Origin: JBFLYH01 sp964630235
GTDB lineage: Bacteria > Oederibacteriota > JAAXVQ01 > JAUVAV01
DNA length: 64,000 nucleotides
Reading direction: 5' to 3'
NCBI GenBank assembly: GCA_964630235.1
Contig: CAZVUO010000001.1
Coordinates: 372,001-436,000 of the forward strand
Of this stretch, positions 50,910 to 60,172 are shown piece after piece. Within the stretch, counting starts at the first letter, position 1. Each line of letters opens with the position of its first letter. The translations under genes were made by a program, and so were the position numbers. The notes beneath the pieces are model-generated. The model worked only from the letters and a program-made list of their open reading frames with translations. It did not search any database and had not been told where the DNA came from.

Positions 50910-51293
50910 TCACCCCAGCGGATTATCCTTTTTGGGCGCTTTCAGCTTCACGCCCTGGACCGAAACATTGACCTGCGACACGGTCAGGCCGGTCATTTCC
51001 TCCACCGCTTCCCGCACCCGGTCCTGGACCTTTTGGCAGACGGAAGGAATGTCCACCCCAAACTCCACGTAGAGGTTCAGCTCGATCGCGACTTCCTCGT
51101 TCGCGACTTCCACGCGCACCCCGCGGCGCTGCGCGGCCTTCACGCCGAGCATCTCGGCGAAGCTGTCCGCCGTGCCTTGCGCCATCGAGGCCACGCCTTC
51201 CTGCTCGAGCGCGGCCAGCCCGGCAATGACGGCGATCGCCTCGTCGGAAATGCGGATACTGCCGACTTCCCCGTCGTTTCTGTCTTCCGGCAT
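50910..51293 (-). CDS. Asp23/Gls24 family envelope stress protein
   Basis: A 127-aa Asp23/Gls24 protein: GSIRISDEAIAVIAGLAALE, then GVRVEVANEEVAIELNLYVEFGVDIPSVCQKVQDRVREAVEEMTGLTVSQVNVSVQGV. These proteins are abundant and envelope-associated in Firmicutes; here it is in a Gram-negative with the same neighbours (accC, accB, efp). GAGGAGGACGATT precedes the ATG. Confidence 0.92.
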   Translation of the reverse strand: MPEDRNDGEVGSIRISDEAIAVIAGLAALEQEGVASMAQGTADSFAEMLGVKAAQRRGVRVEVANEEVAIELNLYVEFGVDIPSVCQKVQDRVREAVEEMTGLTVSQVNVSVQGVKLKAPKKDNPLG

Positions 51294-51321
51294 AATCGTC
51301 CTCCTCGGCGCGCGAGTCGTT

Positions 51322-52668
<1,347 letters not shown>

Positions 52669-52669
52669 C

Positions 52670-53215
52670 TTACCGGCGCTCCACCAAAAAGAGCGGCTGT
52701 CCGTACTCCACGGCCTGGGCGTTTTCGACCAGGATCTTGCGGATCACGCCCTTGACCTCGGCCTTGATTTCGTTCATGAGTTTCATGGCCTCCACGATGC
52801 AGACCACCTGGTTCTCGTCAACTTCCGCGCCCACGTCCACATACGGTTTGACCTCCGGCCCTGGTGCGCGGTAGAACGTGCCCACCATGGGCGAGGTGAT
52901 GGTGTGCAGGTTGGCCTCGTCGGCGGGCGCGGAGGCCGCGGGAGCCGCGGTAACCACCGCGGCTGCGGGTGCGGCGGGCATGGGCACCGTGGCCGGCGCC
53001 ACGGGCAGCAGGGGCGCAGGGGCGATCTCGCCCAGCCCCGGGCCCTTGCGGAGGTGGATCTTCACGCCGTCCTGTTCGATATCCAGCTCCGTGATCTTCG
53101 CCCGGTTCATGATGGTGATGATCTTTTTGAGGGATTTCAGGTTCAGGGGACTGGTTTCGCGTTCCTTCTTGGGTATCCGCTCACCCGCCACGTTGCCACC
53201 GCCTTTCTCTGCCAT
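52670..53215 (-). CDS. accB: biotin carboxyl carrier protein
   Basis: A 181-aa carrier: N-terminal helix pair (LKSLKKIITIMNRAKITELDIEQDGVKI), an Ala/Pro linker (65-100) and the biotinyl domain with VEAMKLMNE, whose Lys carries biotin. The start at 53215 has AAGGAGTG 6 nt upstream. Located between efp and accC as in many bacteria. Confidence 0.96.
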   Translation of the reverse strand: MAEKGGGNVAGERIPKKERETSPLNLKSLKKIITIMNRAKITELDIEQDGVKIHLRKGPGLGEIAPAPLLPVAPATVPMPAAPAAAVVTAAPAASAPADEANLHTITSPMVGTFYRAPGPEVKPYVDVGAEVDENQVVCIVEAMKLMNEIKAEVKGVIRKILVENAQAVEYGQPLFLVERR

Positions 53216-53335
53216 GGTCACACTCCTTCGCGATTGTTCCGCCGTATCCTGGCGGAATATCCCGCTTGGCTTCCTGGCCCGGGGCGTGATCTCCGCGCGC
53301 CCCGCGGCCACGCGCAACCGCCTGCCGCGGGAACT

Positions 53336-53899
53336 TCACACCCGTTCCAGATATTCCCCGGTCCGGGTGTCAATCCGGATCATGTCGCCTTCGTTGACGA
53401 ACATGGGCACCTGGACCTTGGCGCCCGTCTCCAGCACCACTTCCTTGGTCACGTTATTGACCGTGTTCCCGCGCACGCTCGGCTCGGCCTGAACGACTTT
53501 CAGCTCCACTTTATAAGGAAGCTCCAGGGTCAGGGCCTCGCCCGCGTGCATGAGCACATCCACGGTCATCTCCTCTTTGAGCCACTGGCGCGACTCGCCC
53601 AGGGCCTCGGGGGTCAAATGGATTTGTTCGTAGGTGTCGTGATCCATGAACACGTACTCCTCGCCCTGTTTGTACAGGAACTGCATCTTTTTGTCCTCCA
53701 CCTCGGGCGAATCCAACTTCTCGCCCGAATTGAAGGTGCGTTCCACCAAGGTTCCCAGCCGGAGGTTGCGCAGCTTGAGCCGGATGAATGCGCCGCCCTT
53801 GCCGGGTTTGACGTGGGTATATTCCTCCACGCGGTAGAGGACCCGGTCGTGCTGGATGTAGGTGCCGGGTCTGGCATCATTAGACAAAACCACTCCCAT
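53336..53899 (-). CDS. efp: translation elongation factor P
   Basis: A 187-aa EF-P that rescues ribosomes stalled at polyproline. The modification loop is VKPGKGGAF (Lys near residue 34 in a KPGKGG context, as in YeaZ/EpmA-type lysylated or unmodified variants); GEYLERV closes domain 3. The ATG at 53899 is preferred; the one 6 nt upstream would leave no space after AAAGGAGG. No EpmAB genes are in the window. Confidence 0.96.
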   Translation of the reverse strand: MGVVLSNDARPGTYIQHDRVLYRVEEYTHVKPGKGGAFIRLKLRNLRLGTLVERTFNSGEKLDSPEVEDKKMQFLYKQGEEYVFMDHDTYEQIHLTPEALGESRQWLKEEMTVDVLMHAGEALTLELPYKVELKVVQAEPSVRGNTVNNVTKEVVLETGAKVQVPMFVNEGDMIRIDTRTGEYLERV

Positions 53900-54021
53900 A
53901 CTCATCCTCCTTTGGATTCCCGCCGCCGTAACGCCTGGCGGCCGCCAATGCTTCCAGGGATGCGCCGCGGCCTTCGCGCCCAGCCGGCCGGGTCAAAATC
54001 CCTCTTCCGCGCCGTGCTGGG

Positions 54022-55107
54022 CTAGGTTTTGCGGCCAACCAGGGGCAATTCTTCAGGCGAGCATGAAAGCCACTGGCTGGCGTGCGAAGTTACCAGGACA
54101 TCGTCTTCTATGCGGATCCCGCCCCATCCCGGAAGATAAAGGCCTGGCTCGCAGGTGACCACCATGCCAGGCGCCAGTTTTTCCCTGGAAAGGGCGGAAA
54201 GCCTGGGCGCCTCGTGGATCTCTAAACCCAATCCGTGACCCAGACTATGAACAAAATTTTCTTCTACACCCCTTTTTTTGAATATTTCACGAGCTTTTTT
54301 GTCGGCTTTAAAGGTAAAATTACCACAAATTAACTCTTTTTTTGCTTCTTTTTGAGCTTTTTTAACTAATTTATATAATTCCTTTTGTTGAGGGGTCATC
54401 TTACCAATGGCAACGGTTCTTGTCAAGTCAGAATGATATCCATTATATATAGTCCCGAAATCCAGGATAACCAGGTCTCCAGCCCGTAAGCGGCGGGAGG
54501 TGGGCCGGGCATGCGGGAGGGCGGCATGAGGGCCAGAGGCCGCGATGACTGGAAACGCCAGACCCTGGCCCCCAACTTCCTGCAGAGCGCGTTCCAGTTT
54601 CTGGGCCAAAGCGATCTCCGTGATCCCGGGCTTGATTTTCGGCTGGACCCGGGAAAAGGCGTTTTCCGCCAGGCGGACGGCCCGGCGGAGGCATTGGATT
54701 TCTTCCGGTTTTTTTTGCTGGCGGAGGCGCTCCACCGCTCCCGAGGCTTCCACCCATTTCACCTGTCTTAAAACGCGGCGCAGCTGGCGCCAGCTCTTGA
54801 CCGGCACCTGGTCATCTTCGAACCCCAGGCGCCGCACACCCCGGCGCGCGAGGTGATCGGCCAGGCACGCCAGGGCTTCGCCCTGGCAGATGGCGATGTC
54901 CACGCCCGGACATTCCTGGCGGGACTGCTCCTGGTAACGGCTGTCCGTGATCAACAGGGGTTTTCCCTGGCTGGGTAAAAGCACCCAGCCCGCACTGCCG
55001 GTAAAACCGGTCAGGTAGCGCCGGTTGGCGGCGTGCGTCACCCACAAGGCCTCGCATCGTCGCTGCCGCAGCCAGGTTTGCAGTGGTTTCCAGGGGTTGG
55101 TTGTCAT
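54022..55107 (-). CDS. pepP: M24 family Xaa-Pro aminopeptidase
   Basis: A 361-aa metallopeptidase. Creatinase N-terminal domain (1-125), then the pita-bread catalytic domain with the five metal ligands: two Asp in LVILDFGTIYNGYHSDLTRT, His in HSLGHGLGLEIHEAP, Glu in VTCEPGLYLPGWGGIRIED and a last Glu. Start at 55107 with ATGA overlap on the glycosyltransferase stop. About 220 nt of the gene (54243-54462) are very AT-rich while flanking sequence is GC-rich, but the frame and active-site residues are intact. Confidence 0.93.
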   Translation of the reverse strand: MTTNPWKPLQTWLRQRRCEALWVTHAANRRYLTGFTGSAGWVLLPSQGKPLLITDSRYQEQSRQECPGVDIAICQGEALACLADHLARRGVRRLGFEDDQVPVKSWRQLRRVLRQVKWVEASGAVERLRQQKKPEEIQCLRRAVRLAENAFSRVQPKIKPGITEIALAQKLERALQEVGGQGLAFPVIAASGPHAALPHARPTSRRLRAGDLVILDFGTIYNGYHSDLTRTVAIGKMTPQQKELYKLVKKAQKEAKKELICGNFTFKADKKAREIFKKRGVEENFVHSLGHGLGLEIHEAPRLSALSREKLAPGMVVTCEPGLYLPGWGGIRIEDDVLVTSHASQWLSCSPEELPLVGRKT

Positions 55108-56264
55108 GCCAGCCTTCCCAGCAGGGTTCGGTACAAGCGGTCCAGACGCTGCACCATGGCGGTCAGGGAGAACGCCTGCGCCCGGCCCGGTCCGGCAGCA
55201 GCCAGACGCTGGAGCCAGCCAGGGTCTGCCAGCAGTTCCACCAACGCCTTGGCCAGGGCTTCGGGGTTCCCCGCGGGCACCAGCCGGCCGGTGACGCCCT
55301 CGGCCACCGCTTCCCGCGTGCCTTCCACGTCCGTGGCCACCACGGGCACTCCGCTGGCCAGGGCCTGCGCTAGCACGCACGGCAAGCCTTCCCACAAGGA
55401 CGACAGGGCTAGAACGTCAAAAGCCGGCAGCAGGCGGGCAACGTCACGCCGCCACCCCGCGAGCTTGACCCGGCCTTCCAGTCCCAGCCGCTTGATTTCC
55501 TGCTCCACGGCCGGCCGTTCCTCGCCGTCGCCCACGATCAGGAACCGCGCCACTTCGCGGTGGGTGATGAGCTCCGCCGCGCGGATGAAATCCACGGGCG
55601 CTTTCTGCGGCTTGAGGCACGCCACCAGGCCCACGAGCTTGGCCTCCGGCGGGAACCCGAATTCCTCGCGCACCGCCTGCCGCTGGGCCGGGGTGGCGGG
55701 CCGGAAGGCCGCGAGGTCCGAGCCCGGGTAGACGACCTCGTATTGTTCAGGCCGGCCGATGCGGTGCCGGAGGCCTTTGTCCCGCGTGGCCTGGGAAACC
55801 GCGATCAGCCGCGTGGTCCGGGCCGCGGCCAGGCGCTCCAGCCACACATACAAACCGCGCACCCAGGCGGACTGGCGCTCGTGGAACGGCCAGCCGTGCA
55901 CGGTATGCACGACCACGGGTGTGCGCGCCAGCCGCGCGGCCAGGCGCCCCACAATACCGGCTTTGGAACTGTGCGTGTGCACAATGTCCACGCGGCGCCG
56001 CCTGAGCCAGCGCGCCAGCTTGAACAGTGCGACCAGGTCCCACCAGGGATGAACGGGATGCTTGAGGCTGGGCCACAACTCCACCTGCACGCCCGCGAGC
56101 GCCCGGGCTTCCTCGTCCAGCAGCCCCCCAAGGCCCGCGATCAAATGGCGCTCATAGCGCTCCGGATCAAGCCCCCGGAGCGTATGCAGCGCCACCTGCT
56201 GGGCGCCGCCCAGTTCCAGGCGGGTGATGACGTGCGCGATGCGGATGCGGTTGTCAGGTGCCAT
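55104..56264 (-). CDS. GT4 glycosyltransferase
   Basis: A 386-aa GT-B glycosyltransferase of family 4. The donor-binding half has VACLKPQKAPVDFIRAA, GDGEERPAVE, and the EX7E region SSLWEGLPCVLAQALASGVPVVATDVEGTREAV. The N-terminal half begins IRIAHVITRLELGGAQQVAL, a common start for polysaccharide transferases. Start at 56264 (MAPDNR) after GAGGCACGACGTG. The neighbours suggest surface polysaccharide synthesis. Confidence 0.92.
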   Translation of the reverse strand: MAPDNRIRIAHVITRLELGGAQQVALHTLRGLDPERYERHLIAGLGGLLDEEARALAGVQVELWPSLKHPVHPWWDLVALFKLARWLRRRRVDIVHTHSSKAGIVGRLAARLARTPVVVHTVHGWPFHERQSAWVRGLYVWLERLAAARTTRLIAVSQATRDKGLRHRIGRPEQYEVVYPGSDLAAFRPATPAQRQAVREEFGFPPEAKLVGLVACLKPQKAPVDFIRAAELITHREVARFLIVGDGEERPAVEQEIKRLGLEGRVKLAGWRRDVARLLPAFDVLALSSLWEGLPCVLAQALASGVPVVATDVEGTREAVAEGVTGRLVPAGNPEALAKALVELLADPGWLQRLAAAGPGRAQAFSLTAMVQRLDRLYRTLLGRLA

Positions 56265-56313
56265 CACGTCGTGCCTCGTCCCAAGGACCCGGCCGGCCTT
56301 GCCGGAGATTTTT

Positions 56314-56342
56314 TTGCTTTTCGCCGGGTCGCGTGCTATACT
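56314..56342 (+). promoter_or_regulatory. promoter of the putative small RNA
   Basis: Plus strand: -35 TTGCTT (56314-56319), 17-nt spacer, -10 TATACT (56337-56342). No plus-strand protein gene follows; instead a structured stretch ending in a terminator does. The start is expected near 56349. Confidence 0.65.
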
Positions 56343-56348
56343 GGCAGT

Positions 56349-56492
56349 AGACTTGGTCCTGCACAGGGCACAACCTCCCACAAGAGGCTCGCGGCCGAAA
56401 AGCGGCCAGAGTACAGTGCGGGGCCATTCCACTGTGACGCCCTACTAGCCTGAGGTTTCAGGCCGAAAGCGTAGCGGGCGTCACTTTTTTTT
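56349..56492 (+). ncRNA. putative stand-alone small RNA, about 144 nt
   Basis: A stretch free of open frames between the GT4 gene and the FAD-enzyme gene, with a sigma-70 promoter in front and an intrinsic terminator at the end (stem GTGACGCCC..., 56434-56484, then eight U). It folds into successive hairpins: CCTC/GAGG (56374-56387), GGCCG/CGGCC (56393-56407), ACAGTG/CACTGT (56413-56435, overlapping the terminator stem, so the two are alternatives), and GCCTGA/TCAGGC within the terminator. It shows none of the SRP, RNase P, tmRNA or 6S consensus features I know. Confidence 0.6.
56434..56492 (+). terminator. intrinsic terminator of the small RNA
   Basis: Outer stem GTGACGCC / GGCGTCAC (8 bp or more, extended by CTAC/GTAG) around an inner GCCTGA..TCAGGC hairpin, followed by TTTTTTTT (56485-56492) on the plus strand. 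The U-run coincides with the codons for the Lys-Lys-Pro-Lys-Lys-Lys tail of the converging minus-strand gene. Confidence 0.75.
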
Positions 56493-57797
56493 GGGTTTTT
56501 TCACGCCGCCCCGTTCTTCCTGGATCTCTTCCGCTGCCTGCTTGCCGGCTCTCAACGCGTCCTCCATGGCCGAATACTCCCAGTGCCCCCAGCGCCCGAT
56601 GCTCCAGATGCCGCGCCGCCGGAAGAATCCCAGCACCTGTTGCCGCGCTGCCTCGCGCGCCTGGTCGAAGATGACATACGCGTACCGCAAATACTGCAGA
56701 TGCTCCCTCTCCACGTGGTCCGCGCGCCGCAGGATGCCCGCGCGCACGAGGTCCGTGCGCACGCGCGCCGCAACCTGCCGCCGCCGGTCCCAGCCCGCGC
56801 CGAACGGCATGGCCACTTCAGCATAGAGCGTGCTGCGGCCCGCGGGCGCGAGCCGTCCGTAATTCGAGGGGAACCCGACCCGGTAGAAACTGTATTCTTT
56901 CTCGGGAAAATACACCCAGTGCGCCGGATGGAGCGGGGCGCGGCGCACCCCCAGGTTGACCACAAGCACGGAATTGGCCCGCAGCCGGCCCGCCTGCCGC
57001 CGGATCCGGGGCGGCAGGTCCACGCACCGGGCCGCCAATTCCGGGAGCGGCAGGGTGGAGACCATCTGCTGCCAGGGAACCCACCCCAGCCCCGCGATAT
57101 CCACGCGCCGGCCGCGCCAGTCCACGCGCCGCGCCGGGGCATTGAGCCGCAGACCCGGCACGCGGCTGGCCAGGGCGTTCGGCAGGGCCTCGATGCCGCC
57201 CTGGCGGGGGTACCAAAAGCGCGCGTTGTATCCGCCGCCTTCGGGGATGTCCGCGAAAGCTCCCCGGATCACGCGCGCCGGCTCCGGCGCGGGCACGTAG
57301 GCCCCCATCCAACCGAGGGTCAGGCGGCTCGGCGGCACGGTCCAGAGTTTGCGGTTATAGGGCTCGAAGAACAGCGCGGCCAGTTCGGCCCCGAACGCGC
57401 GGCGGGCCCAGGCCGCGAAATCGCGGGGCGCCGGGCCGCCTGCCGCGCGCGCTTCCAGATACGACCGCAGAACCCGGGCTTTGACTTCGGCCGGAAGCCC
57501 GAACGTGTTGGCCTGGATGGGATAGCGCACCTCGCGGTCCAGGAGATGGATCCGCGCGTCGCGCTGCACCCGGCGCCAGCGCCCGGGGAGCAGGCGCTCC
57601 ACGAATTCCCGGCTGGAGCGCTCGCGTACGTGCAGCAGGTGCCCGGCCAGGTCGAAGGCGTATCCGTTGACGTGGTCCGTGGCGCACAACCCGCCGGGCC
57701 GGCCCGCGGCCTCGAAGACCCGGCTGTCCGGCCCCAGATGATACGCCGCGGAGAGGCCGGCCAGCCCGGCGCCCAAAACCACCACGTCCCGGCTCAC
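56481..57797 (-). CDS. FAD/NAD(P)-dependent oxidoreductase (amine-oxidase fold)
   Basis: A 438-aa flavoprotein. The FAD motif VVLGAGLAGLSAAYHLG is at the N-terminus, followed by RPGGLCATD, and the body resembles protoporphyrinogen-oxidase / UDP-galactopyranose-mutase-like enzymes found in polysaccharide clusters (FFEPYNRKLWTVPPSRL, YPRQGGIEALPNALA). The C-terminus is a Lys-rich KKPKKK tail that coincides with a terminator of the opposite-strand RNA. The GTG at 57797 has GGAGAAAA upstream and overlaps the WecA gene stop. Confidence 0.85.
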   Translation of the reverse strand: MSRDVVVLGAGLAGLSAAYHLGPDSRVFEAAGRPGGLCATDHVNGYAFDLAGHLLHVRERSSREFVERLLPGRWRRVQRDARIHLLDREVRYPIQANTFGLPAEVKARVLRSYLEARAAGGPAPRDFAAWARRAFGAELAALFFEPYNRKLWTVPPSRLTLGWMGAYVPAPEPARVIRGAFADIPEGGGYNARFWYPRQGGIEALPNALASRVPGLRLNAPARRVDWRGRRVDIAGLGWVPWQQMVSTLPLPELAARCVDLPPRIRRQAGRLRANSVLVVNLGVRRAPLHPAHWVYFPEKEYSFYRVGFPSNYGRLAPAGRSTLYAEVAMPFGAGWDRRRQVAARVRTDLVRAGILRRADHVEREHLQYLRYAYVIFDQAREAARQQVLGFFRRRGIWSIGRWGHWEYSAMEDALRAGKQAAEEIQEERGGVKKPKKK

Positions 57798-58807
57798 GTT
57801 TTTTTCTCCACCATGGAAATGCTTCCGATCCGCTCGGCCACGAACAAGGCGGCCGCCGCCACGCCCAGATACACGAACAAGGACCAGGTCAGGGGCAGGT
57901 GCATGCCGGCCAGGGCCAGGCCGCCCAGCGCCACGCTGGCGCCCCACAGCAGGAGTACGGTGTCGCGCCGGGAGAGGCCTGTCTTCGCCACGCGCAGGGC
58001 CAGGTGGTCCGGACTGCCGCGAAACATGGAAACCCCGCGCCGGTGGCGCAGGAACATAATAAACAAGGTGTCGAAAATGGGAACACCCAGGATCAGGATG
58101 GGCGTCAGCACGGCCAGGGGATTGACGCGGGTGTAGGCTTCGCCCATGGCGACGGAACTCAGCACGAATCCCAGCATGAGCGCGCCCGTGTCACCCAGAT
58201 AGACACGCGCGCGGGGAAAATTGTAGGGCAGGAATCCCAGCACCGCGCCGCCCAGCGCGGCCAGGATGTACATATCGTTGGCGCGGCCGTTCTGCAGCGC
58301 GATCAGGAAAAACACGGCCGACGCGATCACGGCCGTGCCGGCGGCCAGGCCGTCCATGATGTCGATCAGGTTAAGGGCGTTGGTCACGCCCACGACCCAG
58401 AGCACGCTTAAGAGCAGCGAGAGCAGGGGCGGTTCGATGAACTGCAGCCGCATGTTGCAGACGTAGAGCGCCACGGCCGCCAGAATCTGCCCGGCAAATT
58501 TCGCGGCCGGCGAAAGCTGGAACCGGTCGTCCAGGAGCCCCAGCAGCACGATCAGGCTGGTGCCCGTGGTCACGCCGACCACGCCGATCAAGGTGCTGCT
58601 CTCCCAGAACTTGAACGCCGCCAACGCCAGGAGAAAGGACACGAACACCGCCACGCCGCCGCCGTAGGGCACGGGCCTGACATGTTTCTTGAGCTTCTGG
58701 TCCGGGTGGTCGAGCCAGCCCCAGCGCCGGGCGAGCTTCGCGGCCAGGGGCGTGAGCGTCAAGGCCAGGGCCAAGGCCAGTAAAAAAATCCCCGCGCTGA
58801 TCAGCAT
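57794..58807 (-). CDS. WecA/MraY-like undecaprenyl-phosphate sugar-1-phosphate transferase
   Basis: A 337-aa membrane enzyme with about ten helices that links a sugar-1-phosphate to undecaprenyl phosphate. Conserved Asp-containing loops: GLLDDRFQLSPAAKF, ALNLIDIMDGLAAG, FPRARVYLGDTGALMLGF, and the His-rich HRRGVSMFRGSPDHLALR. WecA-type rather than MraY. Overlaps the preceding glycosyltransferase by 7 nt; GGAGGACG precedes the ATG. Confidence 0.92.
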   Translation of the reverse strand: MLISAGIFLLALALALTLTPLAAKLARRWGWLDHPDQKLKKHVRPVPYGGGVAVFVSFLLALAAFKFWESSTLIGVVGVTTGTSLIVLLGLLDDRFQLSPAAKFAGQILAAVALYVCNMRLQFIEPPLLSLLLSVLWVVGVTNALNLIDIMDGLAAGTAVIASAVFFLIALQNGRANDMYILAALGGAVLGFLPYNFPRARVYLGDTGALMLGFVLSSVAMGEAYTRVNPLAVLTPILILGVPIFDTLFIMFLRHRRGVSMFRGSPDHLALRVAKTGLSRRDTVLLLWGASVALGGLALAGMHLPLTWSLFVYLGVAAAALFVAERIGSISMVEKKT

Positions 58808-59997
58808 GCTCGTCCTCCGGAAAACGCGCGATAGACCGCGTGCAGGCTTGCGGCCGCCTGCCGCCAGTCATATTTCGCGAGGACCAGGCGGCGGGCCGCG
58901 GTGCGCAGCCGTCCGGCCAGGCGGTCGTCCGCGAGCAGGCGGACCACCGCCCGGGCGAAGGCCTCGGGCCCGTCCGCGGCCAGGCACTCGCGCCCGGCCC
59001 GGGCGCGGGCGTTCTCGGCCACGCGCGGGGTGGTCACGGTCGGCAGGCCGGCCGCGAAATATTCCAGCACCTTGAACTGCCGGCCCGAGGCCACGCTCAC
59101 CGGGCAGATCGCCACCCGGCTGGCCCGGTAGTGCGGGGCAAGGTCTGGCACCACGCCCAGAAATTCGATCCCCGGCTGGTGATACGCGGCATTGCGGTTA
59201 AAATCAAGGGGTTTGCGTCCGGCCACGGTCAGGCGCGCTTCCGGCGCCTGGCTGCGGATCAGGGGCCAGGCGCGGCGGCAGAACTCCTGCATGCCCCAGT
59301 GGTTGGGCGGATATTCCAGATTGCCGACGAACAGCAGCCGGGGCGCGGCGGCCAGCCGCGTGGCCGGCCGCACGGTCTGCGTGTCCACGCCATTGGTCAC
59401 TTCCGTGATCGCCTTGGCGCCCAGGGCCCGCAGATACGCCCGGTCCGCGGCCGAGGAGATCAGGCAGGCGTTGAAGTGCCGGGAAACCTCCACCTCGTAG
59501 GCCGCGAGTTTTTCGGCCTCGCGTTGCCAGTACCACCGCTGCCAGGCGCGGGGATGCGCTTCCAGCCGGTTCGCGAACTGCCGGGCCAGGGAATCCGTGT
59601 AATCCAGCACGCGCCAGCGCGCCCGGGCCGCCAGGGCATAGGGTGCCATGCGCAGGCGGTAGGCATGCAGCACGTCAATGCGGTGCCGGGCCACGGCCCG
59701 CTGGACCGCGCTGGCCATGGCCGCGGAGTCGAACGACGCCACGTTCAGGGACTTGGGTCCCAGCACGGCTCCCAAGCTGTTGGCGTAGATCCGGGTTCGG
59801 CTGATGGGCACGCCCTGGGTGGACGCGCACAGGCGGCCCAGGGATTTCAGGGGCGCGGTTTCATGCGGGCCGCGCAGGAAGCACAGCAGGTGCACCCGGT
59901 GTTTTTCCGCCAGGGCGGCGAGCAGATGGTAACTGCGCTGCCGGTCCCCGTCGTCCAGGGGAAAGGGCACGATGGTGGAGAGGTAAAGGATGTTCAT
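58801..59997 (-). CDS. glycosyltransferase, GT-B fold
   Basis: A 398-aa glycosyltransferase of the GT1/GT4 clan, of the type often annotated as 'TIGR03087-like' or colanic acid transferase. N-terminal LYLSTIVPFPLDDGDRQRSYHLLAALA, central VTNGVDTQTV and PRLLFVGNLEYPPNHWGMQEF, C-terminal FKVLEYFAAGLPTVTTPRVAEN. First gene of the polysaccharide operon. Upstream 59998-60172 separates it from the divergent trpB2 and holds no clear promoter for it. Confidence 0.9.
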   Translation of the reverse strand: MNILYLSTIVPFPLDDGDRQRSYHLLAALAEKHRVHLLCFLRGPHETAPLKSLGRLCASTQGVPISRTRIYANSLGAVLGPKSLNVASFDSAAMASAVQRAVARHRIDVLHAYRLRMAPYALAARARWRVLDYTDSLARQFANRLEAHPRAWQRWYWQREAEKLAAYEVEVSRHFNACLISSAADRAYLRALGAKAITEVTNGVDTQTVRPATRLAAAPRLLFVGNLEYPPNHWGMQEFCRRAWPLIRSQAPEARLTVAGRKPLDFNRNAAYHQPGIEFLGVVPDLAPHYRASRVAICPVSVASGRQFKVLEYFAAGLPTVTTPRVAENARARAGRECLAADGPEAFARAVVRLLADDRLAGRLRTAARRLVLAKYDWRQAAASLHAVYRAFSGGRAC

Positions 59998-60172
59998 GAC
60001 AAGCCCCGATTATACTGGGTTTAGCCACCCCCGGCTAGCGGAAAGCTGGAGCAAAAGCGAGTTCGCGGCGGGTTAAAAATTCACGAAGTTTGCGATTTTC
60101 TTTTGGTCTGGCGTGGTTTATCATAGACCCCATTATTCAGCCTGTTGCACAGGCTTACTGTCAGGAGGTCGC

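Noticed and set aside
56349..56492. 6S, SRP, RNase P or tmRNA
   Set aside because: The GGAAGGAAGCAG-type SRP loop, the closing long stem with central bubble of 6S, the RNase P core and the tmRNA tRNA-like ends are all absent.
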